DNA from: Microcaldota archaeon
Lineage (GTDB): Archaea; Micrarchaeota; Micrarchaeia; Micrarchaeales; Micrarchaeaceae
Assembly: GCA_021799635.1 (NCBI GenBank)
Contig: JAJZAB010000001.1
Location: 62,001-126,000, forward strand
Direction of reading: 5' to 3'
Length of the DNA: 64,000 bases
In this document: positions 8,228 to 16,168 of the stretch, one piece after another
Layout: the number at the start of each line of letters is the position of its first letter
Numbering within the stretch: position 1 is the stretch's first letter
Notes under the pieces: model-generated
Database searches by the model: none
What the model saw: only the letters and a program-made list of their open reading frames with translations
What the model was told of the DNA's origin: nothing
Position numbers and translations under genes: made by a program

Positions 8228-9205
8228 GTGGCTGTCCTGGGCATAGAGAGCACTGCGCATACTTTCGGGGCAGGGATCTGCGAAAAAGGCAGGATACTTG
8301 CAAACCGTAAGATTATGTATCCGATATGGGACAAGGGCCTAATACCTGCAAAGGTTGCTGAGTTCCACGCAGCGAACACCTACAAGGTCATACGCGGCGC
8401 GCTGACTGAGGCAGGTCTTGGCGTGGCAGACATTTCAGGAATAGGTTATACCAAGGGCCCTGGCCTCGGGCCGTGCCTTTCTGTAGGTATGGTGGCTGCC
8501 AAGACCATTGCAGTTAAGAATGATATACCTCTATTCCCGGTCAACCACGCGGTAGGTCACATAGAGGTCACCAAGCAGGCTTTCCATGTTAAGGACCCGC
8601 TCGTGCTCTATGTGAGCGGCGGCAACTCGCAGATAGTGGCGCTGTCTGATGAGCGGTTCAGGCACTACATGGTGTATGGCGAAACGCTTGACGTTGGCAT
8701 AGGCAACATGCTGGACAGCTTTGCTAGGGCTGCCGGGATACTGCCGGCCTGGGGCTCTGAGGTTGCCAGGGCTGCGCTCGGTGGCAGCTACATAAAAATG
8801 CCGTACACTGTAAAGGGCATGGATTTCACTTTCACCGGGTTGCTCACCTTCGCCACAAGGGCGCTGGAGAATAATAGCGTCAGGGACGTGGCGTATTCCA
8901 TGCAGGAGACCGCGTTCTCAATGCTGTGCGAAGCTACGGAGAGGGCTCTCCTGCTTTCTAAAAAGAAAGACATTGTAGTATGCGGCGGCGTAGCCCAGAG
9001 CGATAGGCTGAAGCAGATGCTAGGCTCGATATCTAGAGAAAACAGGGCAAATCTTTTTGCAGCCACCAACGACCTCAACGCAGACAACGGGGCCATGATA
9101 GCTCTAGTGGCTGAGAAGATGCAGGATTCCGGGCAGAGCTACGCAGTAGACGACTGCGGCATCAGCCAGAGGTACAGGCTGGACAGCGTAAAGATAACGT
9201 GGTAG
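8228..9205 (+). CDS. kae1: KEOPS subunit Kae1, tRNA threonylcarbamoyltransferase
   Basis: Catalytic subunit of KEOPS, which transfers the threonylcarbamoyl group to A37 of ANN-decoding tRNAs. About 325 residues from the GTG start. The N-terminus MAVLGIESTAHTFGAGI matches the family exactly. The iron-binding HAVGH lies near residue 107, nucleotide-binding SGGNSQ near 137, and NADNGAMIA at the C-terminus. The frame is open back to 8120, but those 36 residues do not resemble Kae1 and the TATA box lies inside them. bud32 follows 7 bases later. In many archaea the two are fused; here they are separate genes. Confidence 0.96.
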   Translation: MAVLGIESTAHTFGAGICEKGRILANRKIMYPIWDKGLIPAKVAEFHAANTYKVIRGALTEAGLGVADISGIGYTKGPGLGPCLSVGMVAAKTIAVKNDIPLFPVNHAVGHIEVTKQAFHVKDPLVLYVSGGNSQIVALSDERFRHYMVYGETLDVGIGNMLDSFARAAGILPAWGSEVARAALGGSYIKMPYTVKGMDFTFTGLLTFATRALENNSVRDVAYSMQETAFSMLCEATERALLLSKKKDIVVCGGVAQSDRLKQMLGSISRENRANLFAATNDLNADNGAMIALVAEKMQDSGQSYAVDDCGISQRYRLDSVKITW

Positions 9206-9212
9206 TATTATT

Positions 9213-9836
9213 ATGCCTAAAATCATAGACAAGGGGGCTGAGGCAAGGCTTCTTGGTAGCACTTTCCTTGGAGTGGATGTTGTCATAAAGGACAGGGTAA
9301 GGAAGAATTACAGGATAGAGGAGATAGACAGCAGCATAAGGAAGGAGAGGACCAGGTCTGAAGCCAGGATAATGTGCGCAGCCTCGGCATGCGGGGCCAG
9401 GGTGCCGCTAGTCCTGTGGGTTGGGAGCAGCGTGCTTGTTCTTACAAGGATATACGGTGCAATGCTAAACAGGCTTGTGGAGGGCGGGAGGGCTGATGGA
9501 CAGGACCTTTTTGGCATAATGTCAGATGCCGGCAGGCAGCTCGCTTTGCTGCACAGGAACGGCATAGTCCACGGCGACTACACTACAGCCAACATCATTG
9601 TGGACAGGCAGCACAAGGCCTGGATCATAGATTTTGGCCTGGGCGAGCTGACCAGCTCGCTGGAATCCAGGGCTGTGGACGTACTGCTTATGAAACGGTC
9701 TGTGAGCGCTGCCCTGTATTCCTGTTTCCTGGAGTCTTATCTAAGCTCCAGGGGCTACGACGATGCCGATAAGGTAGTTGCAAGGCTGGCAGATATAGAA
9801 AGAAGGGGAAGGTATCAGAAGAGGACACTTGGGTAG
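9213..9836 (+). CDS. bud32: KEOPS subunit Bud32, small atypical kinase/ATPase
   Basis: Partner of Kae1 in KEOPS; its ATPase activity supports the tRNA t6A reaction. 207 residues, normal length. The compact kinase fold shows a lysine in DVVIKDRVRKNYR, KERTRSEARI (the conserved glutamate helix), the catalytic loop HGDYTTANIIVD near residue 119 and DFG in IDFGLGE near 139. The C-terminal RRGRYQKRTLG is the typical basic tail. Co-transcribed with kae1. Confidence 0.96.
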   Translation: MPKIIDKGAEARLLGSTFLGVDVVIKDRVRKNYRIEEIDSSIRKERTRSEARIMCAASACGARVPLVLWVGSSVLVLTRIYGAMLNRLVEGGRADGQDLFGIMSDAGRQLALLHRNGIVHGDYTTANIIVDRQHKAWIIDFGLGELTSSLESRAVDVLLMKRSVSAALYSCFLESYLSSRGYDDADKVVARLADIERRGRYQKRTLG

Positions 9837-9839
9837 GCC

Positions 9840-10796
9840 TCAGAACCTTCCGACGTTTGGCCAGTCGTACGCCGATGGCTCCCTCGCTATAACGCTTTCT
9901 CCAGTCTCCATTGGCTCGTAGCCGCTCCTTGAATATCCGAGGCTTATCAGGCTGGCGAAGGAGAGCGCGCTTATTATTGCAGTGTATAGCGAGTAGCTGT
10001 TTATAAATTCGTAGCTGAAAAGCGTTATCGACAAGAAGCCGCTCAGTATGCCGAAGCCGTATCCCTTCTTGGACTGCGCGAATATTAGCATTGCTGATAT
10101 GAAATTAAACAGTATAAGTATTGCGGAGAACAGTACCGTTATGTAGGTGATGTTGAGCTTTGTAAGGAAGGTGTTCAGGCCTATGTGGTTGGCGTAGTTG
10201 AATAGGTACAGCAGCTGCCCGTAGCTGAAGTACAGGTATACGACTATTATGGAAAGGAAGGCTCCTGCCGAGACCAGGCTGACCTTGTTGTAGACGAACT
10301 CCGGGCCAATGCCCCCGTGGGCAGCAACGCTGTCTATGTCCTCCAGGCAGTAGTACTTGCCGCTGTATTCTATTATGTCCTCATAGCAGAACGGCCTGTG
10401 GCATTCCGCACACACCGAATATGCAGACCGCCACGGATGCCACGTGCAGAAAAGCCCCTCCGCAGCCTTCTTGCTCTTCTTCTCGTATTTTGTGCTCTTC
10501 GGGTGCCTCTGCGTAAGCATCTCTGCTTCCTCCACCTGCTTGAATGCGCTCGGGGCAGGGGTGACCAGCACCTCTGGCTCCTCCTCAGGTATGTATCGCT
10601 GCGCGCGCCTTTCCTGCTGAGGCTTGGCTGCCGCCTGCTGGGGTTGCGCATACGCCTGTTGCGGCTGTGCAGGAGGCGCGGCCTGCGGCTCTGCCTGCTG
10701 GGCAGGGGCTGCGGCTGGAGGTTCTGCCTGCGGCTGCTTGGCTGGCTGCTTCTTCTCACGAAGCTTGAAGATCAGCATCTCCTCCTTTGTTGCCAT
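9840..10796 (-). CDS. Membrane protein with B-box-like zinc finger
   Basis: 318 residues. Residues 15-70 are a Pro/Gln/Ala-rich low-complexity stretch with many PAQQAEPQ-type repeats. Residues 113-150 hold a B-box-like zinc site (CTWHPWRSAYSVCAECHRPF, then CYEDI and YYCLED). The rest has about four to five hydrophobic helices (for example FLSIIVVYLYFSYG and VLFSAILILFNFISAML). The zinc finger would lie in the cytoplasm and could bind protein. It follows the eS26 gene with a short overlap zone, suggesting one transcript. Exact function unknown. Confidence 0.75.
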   Translation of the reverse strand: MATKEEMLIFKLREKKQPAKQPQAEPPAAAPAQQAEPQAAPPAQPQQAYAQPQQAAAKPQQERRAQRYIPEEEPEVLVTPAPSAFKQVEEAEMLTQRHPKSTKYEKKSKKAAEGLFCTWHPWRSAYSVCAECHRPFCYEDIIEYSGKYYCLEDIDSVAAHGGIGPEFVYNKVSLVSAGAFLSIIVVYLYFSYGQLLYLFNYANHIGLNTFLTKLNITYITVLFSAILILFNFISAMLIFAQSKKGYGFGILSGFLSITLFSYEFINSYSLYTAIISALSFASLISLGYSRSGYEPMETGESVIAREPSAYDWPNVGRF

Positions 10797-10801
10797 GCAT
10801 C

Positions 10802-11011
10802 TCAGAACTTTTTGGCTCTCTCTATAGCCTGACGCTTTTTCTTCTCGAATATGCCCCTGTGCTTTGCGCAGCTTATGCAGTAGAGCACCTTCCTCCTTTC
10901 AAAGAATCTGACGTCCTTGGTAGTCCTAAGCTCTGTGCTGAACCGTATAGCCTTCTCGTCTATTACCGCCTTGTTCCTCGGCACTTTCCTGCCGCAGGAT
11001 TCGCACACCAC
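10802..11011 (-). CDS. rps26e: 30S ribosomal protein eS26
   Basis: 69 residues. The zinc-ribbon pairs CESCG and CISCAKH, with KVPRNKAV between them, match eukaryotic S26 (CxxCG ... VPKDKAI ... CVSCAIH), a protein near the mRNA exit of the small subunit. It is shorter than the eukaryotic protein, as archaeal copies are. The start is GTG (11011, or 11008). The divergent gap to 11120 holds AT-rich promoters in both directions. The downstream gene begins 6 bases after the stop on the other side of a GAGATGC motif. Confidence 0.8.
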   Translation of the reverse strand: MVCESCGRKVPRNKAVIDEKAIRFSTELRTTKDVRFFERRKVLYCISCAKHRGIFEKKKRQAIERAKKF

Positions 11012-11090
11012 TAGGGTATCTCTTCCTCTCAGAATAACACCTTGATTTTATAGAATATAAATCGCAAAGCTTAATAATCATATCAGCAAA

Positions 11091-11104
11091 TCTATATTTA
11101 TAAT
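11091..11104 (+). promoter_or_regulatory. TATA box for the RpiB-like gene
   Basis: TCTATATTTATAAT about 23 bases before the ATG at 11120. A GGTG lies between, so either a leaderless or a very short-leader mRNA is possible. Confidence 0.45.
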
Positions 11105-11119
11105 GGTAGGTGCTGCTTG

Positions 11120-11710
11120 ATGAAGGTATACCTTGCTTCTGAAGACAAAACCATACTGATAAGGCTTGCCAACATCATAAACAAGGGAGGGAACAGCTGC
11201 ATAATGAGCGACGCCGAAGCTGACGGTTACAAGGGCATATTGAGGGATATGCGTAACGCGGTGGGCAATTTTGACATCATGCTCCTCGTGTCAGGCAGCC
11301 CGGCTGCGGCAGCAATCGAGGCTAACAGGGTCGACGGTTTCAGGGCCTCGGTGTGCAAGAACCATGAAGATGCCGTTGATGCCGCGAGCGCCAAGGCCAA
11401 CCTGATAGTGCTAGACCTTTCAAGGATACATACCATTGACATAAACAGCATACTTGAAGAGTGCGGGGCGCAGCGCGGCGCTGGGAGGCACAGGGAGGCT
11501 GCAGAGAAGGTCACCAAAACATCTACCGGAACGGCTGGAGCTGGCTTCAAGTCCCCGCTCAGGGGCATTTTTGGCTATGGCAGGGCGCGTACCTCTGATA
11601 AAAATGCGGAGAAGAATGGGTATGATGCTGATGCCGCGCCTCAGCAGAGAAGGAAGGGCAGGGGAGGCATACTGGACTCTATAAAGGACACCTTCGGCGT
11701 GGAGGACTGA
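11120..11710 (+). CDS. RpiB-like domain protein with basic disordered tail
   Basis: 196 residues. Residues 1-115 look like the RpiB/LacAB sugar-phosphate isomerase fold: MKVYLASED start, FDIMLLVSGSPAAAAIEANR near residue 52 and GFRASVCKNHEDAVDA near 75, compared with the family's GTGIGMSIAANK and GIRAALC. The active-site cysteine and the GTG of true isomerases are not obvious, so catalysis is doubtful. Residues 120-196 are Lys/Arg/Gly-rich and probably disordered, a non-family extension. An HTH gene follows 7 bases later, so the pair may act together, perhaps as sensor and regulator (inference). Confidence 0.6.
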   Translation: MKVYLASEDKTILIRLANIINKGGNSCIMSDAEADGYKGILRDMRNAVGNFDIMLLVSGSPAAAAIEANRVDGFRASVCKNHEDAVDAASAKANLIVLDLSRIHTIDINSILEECGAQRGAGRHREAAEKVTKTSTGTAGAGFKSPLRGIFGYGRARTSDKNAEKNGYDADAAPQQRRKGRGGILDSIKDTFGVED

Positions 11711-11717
11711 TGATTTC

Positions 11718-12044
11718 ATGGTATCGGAATGCGACAGGCTAGTAAAGCTATCACTGCCGGCTGCCAGGATAGCAGTTGCAAAATTCCTGGATTCTAGGCA
11801 CTCGATGACAGAGGTGGAGATAGCCAGGGGGCTTGGGGTGACCCAGGCTGCTGTAAGCAAATACATAAACAAGAAGCACTCTGCGGAAACCAATCATATA
11901 ATAAGGATGATAAAAAAAGCTGGCGTGGACAAGAGGATAGGAAGCATGGTGGTCTCTGGGGCCGGAATGGCGGAGATAAACAGGCAGATCGACATATCGG
12001 TGTCCATGATTGCGGAAGCCTATCAGTACGCCGGCCGGCAGTAG
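11718..12044 (+). CDS. HTH transcriptional regulator
   Basis: 108 residues. A clear helix-turn-helix at residues 32-55 (MTEVEIARGLGVTQAAVSKYIN) resembles the archaeal regulators of COG2522. The C-terminal half is helical and may dimerise. It follows the RpiB-like gene with 7 bases between and probably shares its promoter. Targets are unknown. Converges with the translin gene, with one base between the stops. Confidence 0.8.
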   Translation: MVSECDRLVKLSLPAARIAVAKFLDSRHSMTEVEIARGLGVTQAAVSKYINKKHSAETNHIIRMIKKAGVDKRIGSMVVSGAGMAEINRQIDISVSMIAEAYQYAGRQ

Positions 12045-12045
12045 G

Positions 12046-12624
12046 TCACGGCTGCCTGCCTGACTTGAACATCAGTATCTCGCTGCCGGCGTTCTCTATC
12101 TGTATCCTGGCGGTATCCTGCTTTTTCCTGAAACCCCTGAGTACGGCTTCGGCAAAACGCAGCTTCCTTGTTCCGTCGTATATTTCCTTCATGGTGTCGA
12201 AGTAGCGCACCGCGTCGTCCAGCCTGCCCTCCCTCAGGCACTCCAGCACCTCCCTCTTTAGCTCACCCACTACATCAAGTAGTCCCAGCAGGTACGCCTC
12301 ATTGTCGACGTTCAGCGACTTCACGCTCGGCACCCCGGAGCCTGACTTTATGCTGGCGAATATGATCGCTTCGGAGTATTCCTGGTACGCCTGCTGGGTG
12401 TTGTACCTAAACAGGGCGTCCATGGCCATAAGCTTCTTTACGCTCTTTTTCATGGAGGCGGTCTCGCGCGACGCCGATCTCATGTCGTTGTTGTGCAGGT
12501 ACGTTATGGCCTGCCCCGCCTGCCTCACTATGCTCATGGAAATGCGCATCGCCGCATCGAAGTCGACCTGCTTCTCTTCCAGGTATCCAGATATTCTTTC
12601 TATATCTTTGTAAAATTCCTTCAT
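12046..12624 (-). CDS. Translin family RNA-binding protein
   Basis: 192 residues, all helical. The C-terminal part YLLGLLDVVGELKREVLECL, followed by MKEIYDGTRKLRF and GFRKKQDTARIQIENA, matches the translin/TRAX family (COG2178). Archaeal members form octameric shells that bind and sometimes cleave RNA or single-stranded DNA. The acidic nuclease residues of TRAX cannot be judged by eye. It starts 4 bases after the stop of the DNA glycosylase gene, so it lies in the glyS-ogg-translin operon. Confidence 0.9.
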   Translation of the reverse strand: MKEFYKDIERISGYLEEKQVDFDAAMRISMSIVRQAGQAITYLHNNDMRSASRETASMKKSVKKLMAMDALFRYNTQQAYQEYSEAIIFASIKSGSGVPSVKSLNVDNEAYLLGLLDVVGELKREVLECLREGRLDDAVRYFDTMKEIYDGTRKLRFAEAVLRGFRKKQDTARIQIENAGSEILMFKSGRQP

Positions 12625-12628
12625 TACG

Positions 12629-13525
12629 TCACTTCACCTCGTTTCTGCTGGCCTGCCTTCCTCCCCAGAATATGTACTGCTGCGCGTATCCAAGATACCT
12701 TCTGTCCCATTTTTGGCTTACAAAATCCATTATTTCTTTCATCCTTTTTCGCTTGCCATTGAAGTACGCCTTCTCTATAGTCCTCTTCACCCAGACGTCT
12801 ATCGGGAAGGCTGCGAGGTTGCCGTACCCCATAAGTATTATGCAGTCTGCCACCTTCTCGCCCACGCCGTTTATTGACATGAGGGTTTCCTTTAGCTTGT
12901 CGTAATTTTTCGGGTTTAGCCTGTTTAGGTCTATGTTGTTGGTGCAGTAGTCCGCGAGGTCCTTCAGGTACTTTGCCCTGAAGCCGGCGCCGCACTTCCT
13001 GAAATCTTTCTCGCTTGCTCCGATAAGGTCTGCGCTGCCTGGGAAGCCGCGCATTATGCTCTTGCCTGAGCCGTCCATTATCTCCGGTCCGAACCTCGCT
13101 ATTATGTTCTTTGTTATGAGCCTTATCCTCTTTACGTTGTTGAACTGGGATATTATGAATACAAGGGTGGTCTCCCAGGGGTCATTCAGGGTAAGCCGCA
13201 TGCCGCTGTACCTTGTTATCGCATCCTTCATGAACTGGTCCGTCCCTATGCCCTTGTAGACTGCCTTCATGTCGTCGCCCAGCCTGAACCTTCTGCTGAC
13301 ATCGGAAGCTGCGGAGCTTATGTCCCTGCTCACTATCCTCACCTCGCCGTCCTTCTCAGAGCCGTAGTGCCCCATGTTTATTACGTTCCTTCCTGATGGA
13401 TATGTTATTGTGTTGCTGAACTGGTCGTAATCTGCGTGGAAGGTGAGGGGCTGCGCGCTTTCGAAGGTGTGCCTAAGGCTGAATAGGGACACCTTCAGGC
13501 TTGTTGATGAAATGCTGTCGTCCAT
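12629..13525 (-). CDS. ogg: 8-oxoguanine DNA glycosylase, OGG1 type
   Basis: Base-excision repair enzyme with lyase activity. 298 residues, close to eukaryotic OGG1. The N-terminal beta domain is present (residues 1-90). The helix-hairpin-helix-GPD region reads INGVGEKVADCIILMGYG with the Schiff-base lysine in GEK, followed by AFPIDVWVKRTIEKAY with the catalytic aspartate. The DPWETTLVFIISQFNN segment matches the family. Sits between glyS and translin in one operon with short gaps. Confidence 0.92.
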   Translation of the reverse strand: MDDSISSTSLKVSLFSLRHTFESAQPLTFHADYDQFSNTITYPSGRNVINMGHYGSEKDGEVRIVSRDISSAASDVSRRFRLGDDMKAVYKGIGTDQFMKDAITRYSGMRLTLNDPWETTLVFIISQFNNVKRIRLITKNIIARFGPEIMDGSGKSIMRGFPGSADLIGASEKDFRKCGAGFRAKYLKDLADYCTNNIDLNRLNPKNYDKLKETLMSINGVGEKVADCIILMGYGNLAAFPIDVWVKRTIEKAYFNGKRKRMKEIMDFVSQKWDRRYLGYAQQYIFWGGRQASRNEVK

Positions 13526-13540
13526 ATTACCACCATTTGC

Positions 13541-15049
13541 CTACTGATCGAAGCTGAAGAGCTTGTACGGATCCATTGATAGCTCCTTCGCGAGGAATGG
13601 CTCTATCTCTTCAGCGCCCAGCCTTACCTGGCTCTTGTCATCCCTGATGCGCACGGTGAAAGTGTTGAGCTTGCCAGAATCTTTCTTTACTGATTCGTAG
13701 TCAACAGTCACGCAGAATGGCGTTCCCAGCTCATCCATCCTGGCATACCTCCTGCCTATGGACCCTGAACTGTCCAGGAATACCTTGAATTTCGGCCTCA
13801 GCCTTTTGTACAGGCTTTGCACCATGTCGTCTATCTCCTTGTCCTTCTGGAGGCCGAATATCGCCAGGTTGTAGGGAGCCAGGTAGTATGGCAGTGACAG
13901 GACGCTCCTCTCCCCGTCCTTTCTCATCAGGACGTCAATCAGCATCCACACGTTCCTATCAACCCCGAAGCTAAGCTCCAGTACGTTGGGTATTACCTTC
14001 TGCCCTGAAGACAGAACGCCCATATCCTGTTTTGATCCCTTTCCGTGCTGCGTGAGGTCGTAGTCACCCCTGTAGTGCAGGCCTCCCACCTCCCTGAAGC
14101 CGCCCCAGCTCTCCACCTCCACCTCTATGTCCATGTGCAGCTTGTTGTAGAACGCCTTCTCATTCCCCCCTTTCTCGAAGAACCTTATCCTTTCCGGAGG
14201 TATACCCATGACCTCCTTGTAGAAGGAATCTATCATGCACATATGATAAGCGTAGAACTCCGGGACTGAGTGCTTTTCCACCAGCTCGCCGACCGTGATG
14301 CTGGCCTGCGCGCCTGCGTTGTAGAGCCAGACGTTGAGCTTCCTGTCGCGAAGGTGCGCAGTTCCCTTCCTGTAGACTGCGGGGTCGAAAAAGATCTGCA
14401 GCTCAGCCTGCGTAAGCTCCCTGAGCCTGTACAGCCCCTGCCTGGGTGATATCTCATTCCTGTACGCCCTGCCTATTATGGCTAGGCCGAGGGGCAGGCT
14501 TTTCCTTAGTATGTTGTACTCCCTGAAGAAGTTGAGGAATGAGGACTGCGCCGTTTCAGGCCTGAGGTAGCCCTTTTCAGCTTTTTCAGGGCCAAGGCGC
14601 ACTTCAAGCATCATGTTGAACATCTTTGCGCCGCTGAACGATGTGGACTTGCACTTCGGGCATTTAATCTTGTTTTCCCTTATCAAACTGTCTATCTCGC
14701 CCGGGGTTGCACCCTCGGATACCTTTATCTTGTAGTCTGAAAGCAGCACGTCTGCCCTATAGAATGCGTTGCACTTGGAGCAACCCACTATGATATCGTT
14801 GAACATTGAGGCGTGGCCTGAGCTCACGAGCGGTGCCTCTGGCAGAATGGTGGACCCCTCTATGACGTGGTAGTCCGGGTTTGTGTCGACAAAAAAGGAC
14901 ACCCAGGCTGACTCGAACCTCTTCTTCAGCAGGTATCCTGTGTTGCCGTAGTCATATATGCCTGATGCGCCGCCGTATATTTCGGCGCTTGGCCAGAAGA
15001 AGCCGCGCTGCTTCGCGAATGCCACAAGCTCTTCTATATTCATATTCAA
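13541..15049 (-). CDS. glyS: Glycyl-tRNA synthetase, archaeal/eukaryotic type
   Basis: Class II aminoacyl-tRNA synthetase charging tRNA-Gly. 502 residues, somewhat shorter than most. The N-terminal FFWPSAEIYGGASGIYDYG is diagnostic. A CSKCNAFYRAD / CPKCKSTSFSGAK pair suggests a zinc site. Motif 2 lies in IIGRAYRNEISPRQGLYRLR and motif 3 in SFGVDRNVWMLID. The C-terminal anticodon-binding domain has VDYESVKKDSGKLNTFTVRIRD. The ATG at 15049 or the next ATG (15043) may be the start. Leads the operon with ogg and translin; the 118-residue gene at 15060 may be the first member. Confidence 0.97.
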   Translation of the reverse strand: MNMNIEELVAFAKQRGFFWPSAEIYGGASGIYDYGNTGYLLKKRFESAWVSFFVDTNPDYHVIEGSTILPEAPLVSSGHASMFNDIIVGCSKCNAFYRADVLLSDYKIKVSEGATPGEIDSLIRENKIKCPKCKSTSFSGAKMFNMMLEVRLGPEKAEKGYLRPETAQSSFLNFFREYNILRKSLPLGLAIIGRAYRNEISPRQGLYRLRELTQAELQIFFDPAVYRKGTAHLRDRKLNVWLYNAGAQASITVGELVEKHSVPEFYAYHMCMIDSFYKEVMGIPPERIRFFEKGGNEKAFYNKLHMDIEVEVESWGGFREVGGLHYRGDYDLTQHGKGSKQDMGVLSSGQKVIPNVLELSFGVDRNVWMLIDVLMRKDGERSVLSLPYYLAPYNLAIFGLQKDKEIDDMVQSLYKRLRPKFKVFLDSSGSIGRRYARMDELGTPFCVTVDYESVKKDSGKLNTFTVRIRDDKSQVRLGAEEIEPFLAKELSMDPYKLFSFDQ

Positions 15050-15059
15050 TCAACAGCTC

Positions 15060-15416
15060 TTATTTGTCTATTATGGCGTTGTAGAGGTGACCCTTTTCAG
15101 AACCCCTTATGTACTTTTTTGAGGCAAGAACCATGGCTATCTCCTTTAGGTCGGAAGCCGTTTCTGCGTTCGCATGTAAGCTTTCTGCCGAATCCGACCA
15201 TCTCCTTGTTACCTCTGCGGCAAGGAGGCTTATCCCTGTCCTGTTCTCAATGCTGCTCGAGACCCTTAGCAGTTCTTTGTTAGACATTTCCTGCAGCTTT
15301 ACTTGCAGCTCTTCCTGGTTGAAGTGCTGGGCCTGTACAGCCTCTGCACCCTGAGGAGAGCAGTACCTCAATCTTTTTCCCACATCAGTAGAGAAGCGAT
15401 TCATGCGTTCACCCAT
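15060..15416 (-). CDS. Hypothetical helical protein
   Basis: 118 residues, not recognised. Polar and mainly helical (EELQVKLQEMSNKELLRVSSSI), with no membrane segment or cysteine motif apart from a single Cys. It ends 10 bases before the glyS ATG on the same strand, so it may be cotranslated. Codon use is like its neighbours. The start could also be the ATG four codons in (15404). Confidence 0.6.
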   Translation of the reverse strand: MGERMNRFSTDVGKRLRYCSPQGAEAVQAQHFNQEELQVKLQEMSNKELLRVSSSIENRTGISLLAAEVTRRWSDSAESLHANAETASDLKEIAMVLASKKYIRGSEKGHLYNAIIDK

Positions 15417-15608
15417 GCATTATATGGTATTTTTGGGCCGGTTTAGCATTCAAGCGCGGCGCCTGGCTGCAAAGCGTTTCTTTCCATAGCATTTGGAGGT
15501 GCGCACCGCATTTGCATGCAGTTTTCATGGTGGCTATATTCAATTGCATTGTTCACATTTATATATCTTGCAGTGGGCCCTGCGGCACCGTATTTGTTGA
15601 TTGGTAGG

Positions 15609-15617
15609 TTTTATAAT
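15609..15617 (+). promoter_or_regulatory. TATA box for the pilin-like gene
   Basis: TTTATAATC element about 27 bases before the ATG at 15640, the spacing expected for a leaderless mRNA. It argues against the upstream TTG at 15601. Confidence 0.6.
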
Positions 15618-15639
15618 CTTTCTATATTATATAGTTTCA

Positions 15640-16125
15640 ATGGAGCACAAACGCCACACTGTAGGGCTGCAGGCAGCCATGGAGTACCTGATTACCTATG
15701 GGTGGCTGCTCATAGTAGTGATGGTGGTAATCGTAGCGCTCTTCGCTTTCGGGGTTTTTAGGCCTACAAGTTTTGTGCAGGATACCTGCTCGCTGCCGGC
15801 CGAGTTCGGCTGCACCAACGTGGCGCTGTATCCCAACGGCACGCTCACCTTTGGCTTTGATCAGGCGACTGGCTCCACAATAAACGTAACTGGAGTGAGC
15901 TGCACAACTAACGTCTACGACCTGCACCCGTTCACCCCAATACATCAGATTTCAATACCAACCGAGGGGAATTACTCCTTCAATGTGCAGTGCTGGTCCA
16001 ACGCAACGGCGTATTCCAGCACTATTGGTAATATATACGATGGCTATCTCGTCATAAATTACACATCGCTGAGCAGCGGCTTTCCACATACGGCGATAGG
16101 CCCCCTGGTGCAGAAGGTAACCTGA
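15640..16125 (+). CDS. Archaeal type IV pilin-like protein
   Basis: 161 residues. The short basic leader MEHKRHTVGLQAAMEYLIT is followed by a long hydrophobic helix (YGWLLIVVMVVIVALFAFG), the class III signal/pilin arrangement in which a prepilin peptidase cuts just before the helix and the helix packs in the filament core. The remaining 125 residues are secreted, with several N-glycosylation sites (NVTG, NYSF, NATA, NYTS) and three or four Cys. The secretion ATPase at 28 could assemble it, although no peptidase or platform protein is in the window. Confidence 0.8.
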   Translation: MEHKRHTVGLQAAMEYLITYGWLLIVVMVVIVALFAFGVFRPTSFVQDTCSLPAEFGCTNVALYPNGTLTFGFDQATGSTINVTGVSCTTNVYDLHPFTPIHQISIPTEGNYSFNVQCWSNATAYSSTIGNIYDGYLVINYTSLSSGFPHTAIGPLVQKVT

Positions 16126-16168
16126 CTGAGTCTGCGTGCTGCGTGAACTGGGGACTGCGTTGTGCTGG

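Noticed and set aside
10317..10832. Leu/Arg-rich plus-strand frame opposite the B-box gene
   Set aside because: Low-complexity shadow of the Pro/Gln/Ala-rich coding region.
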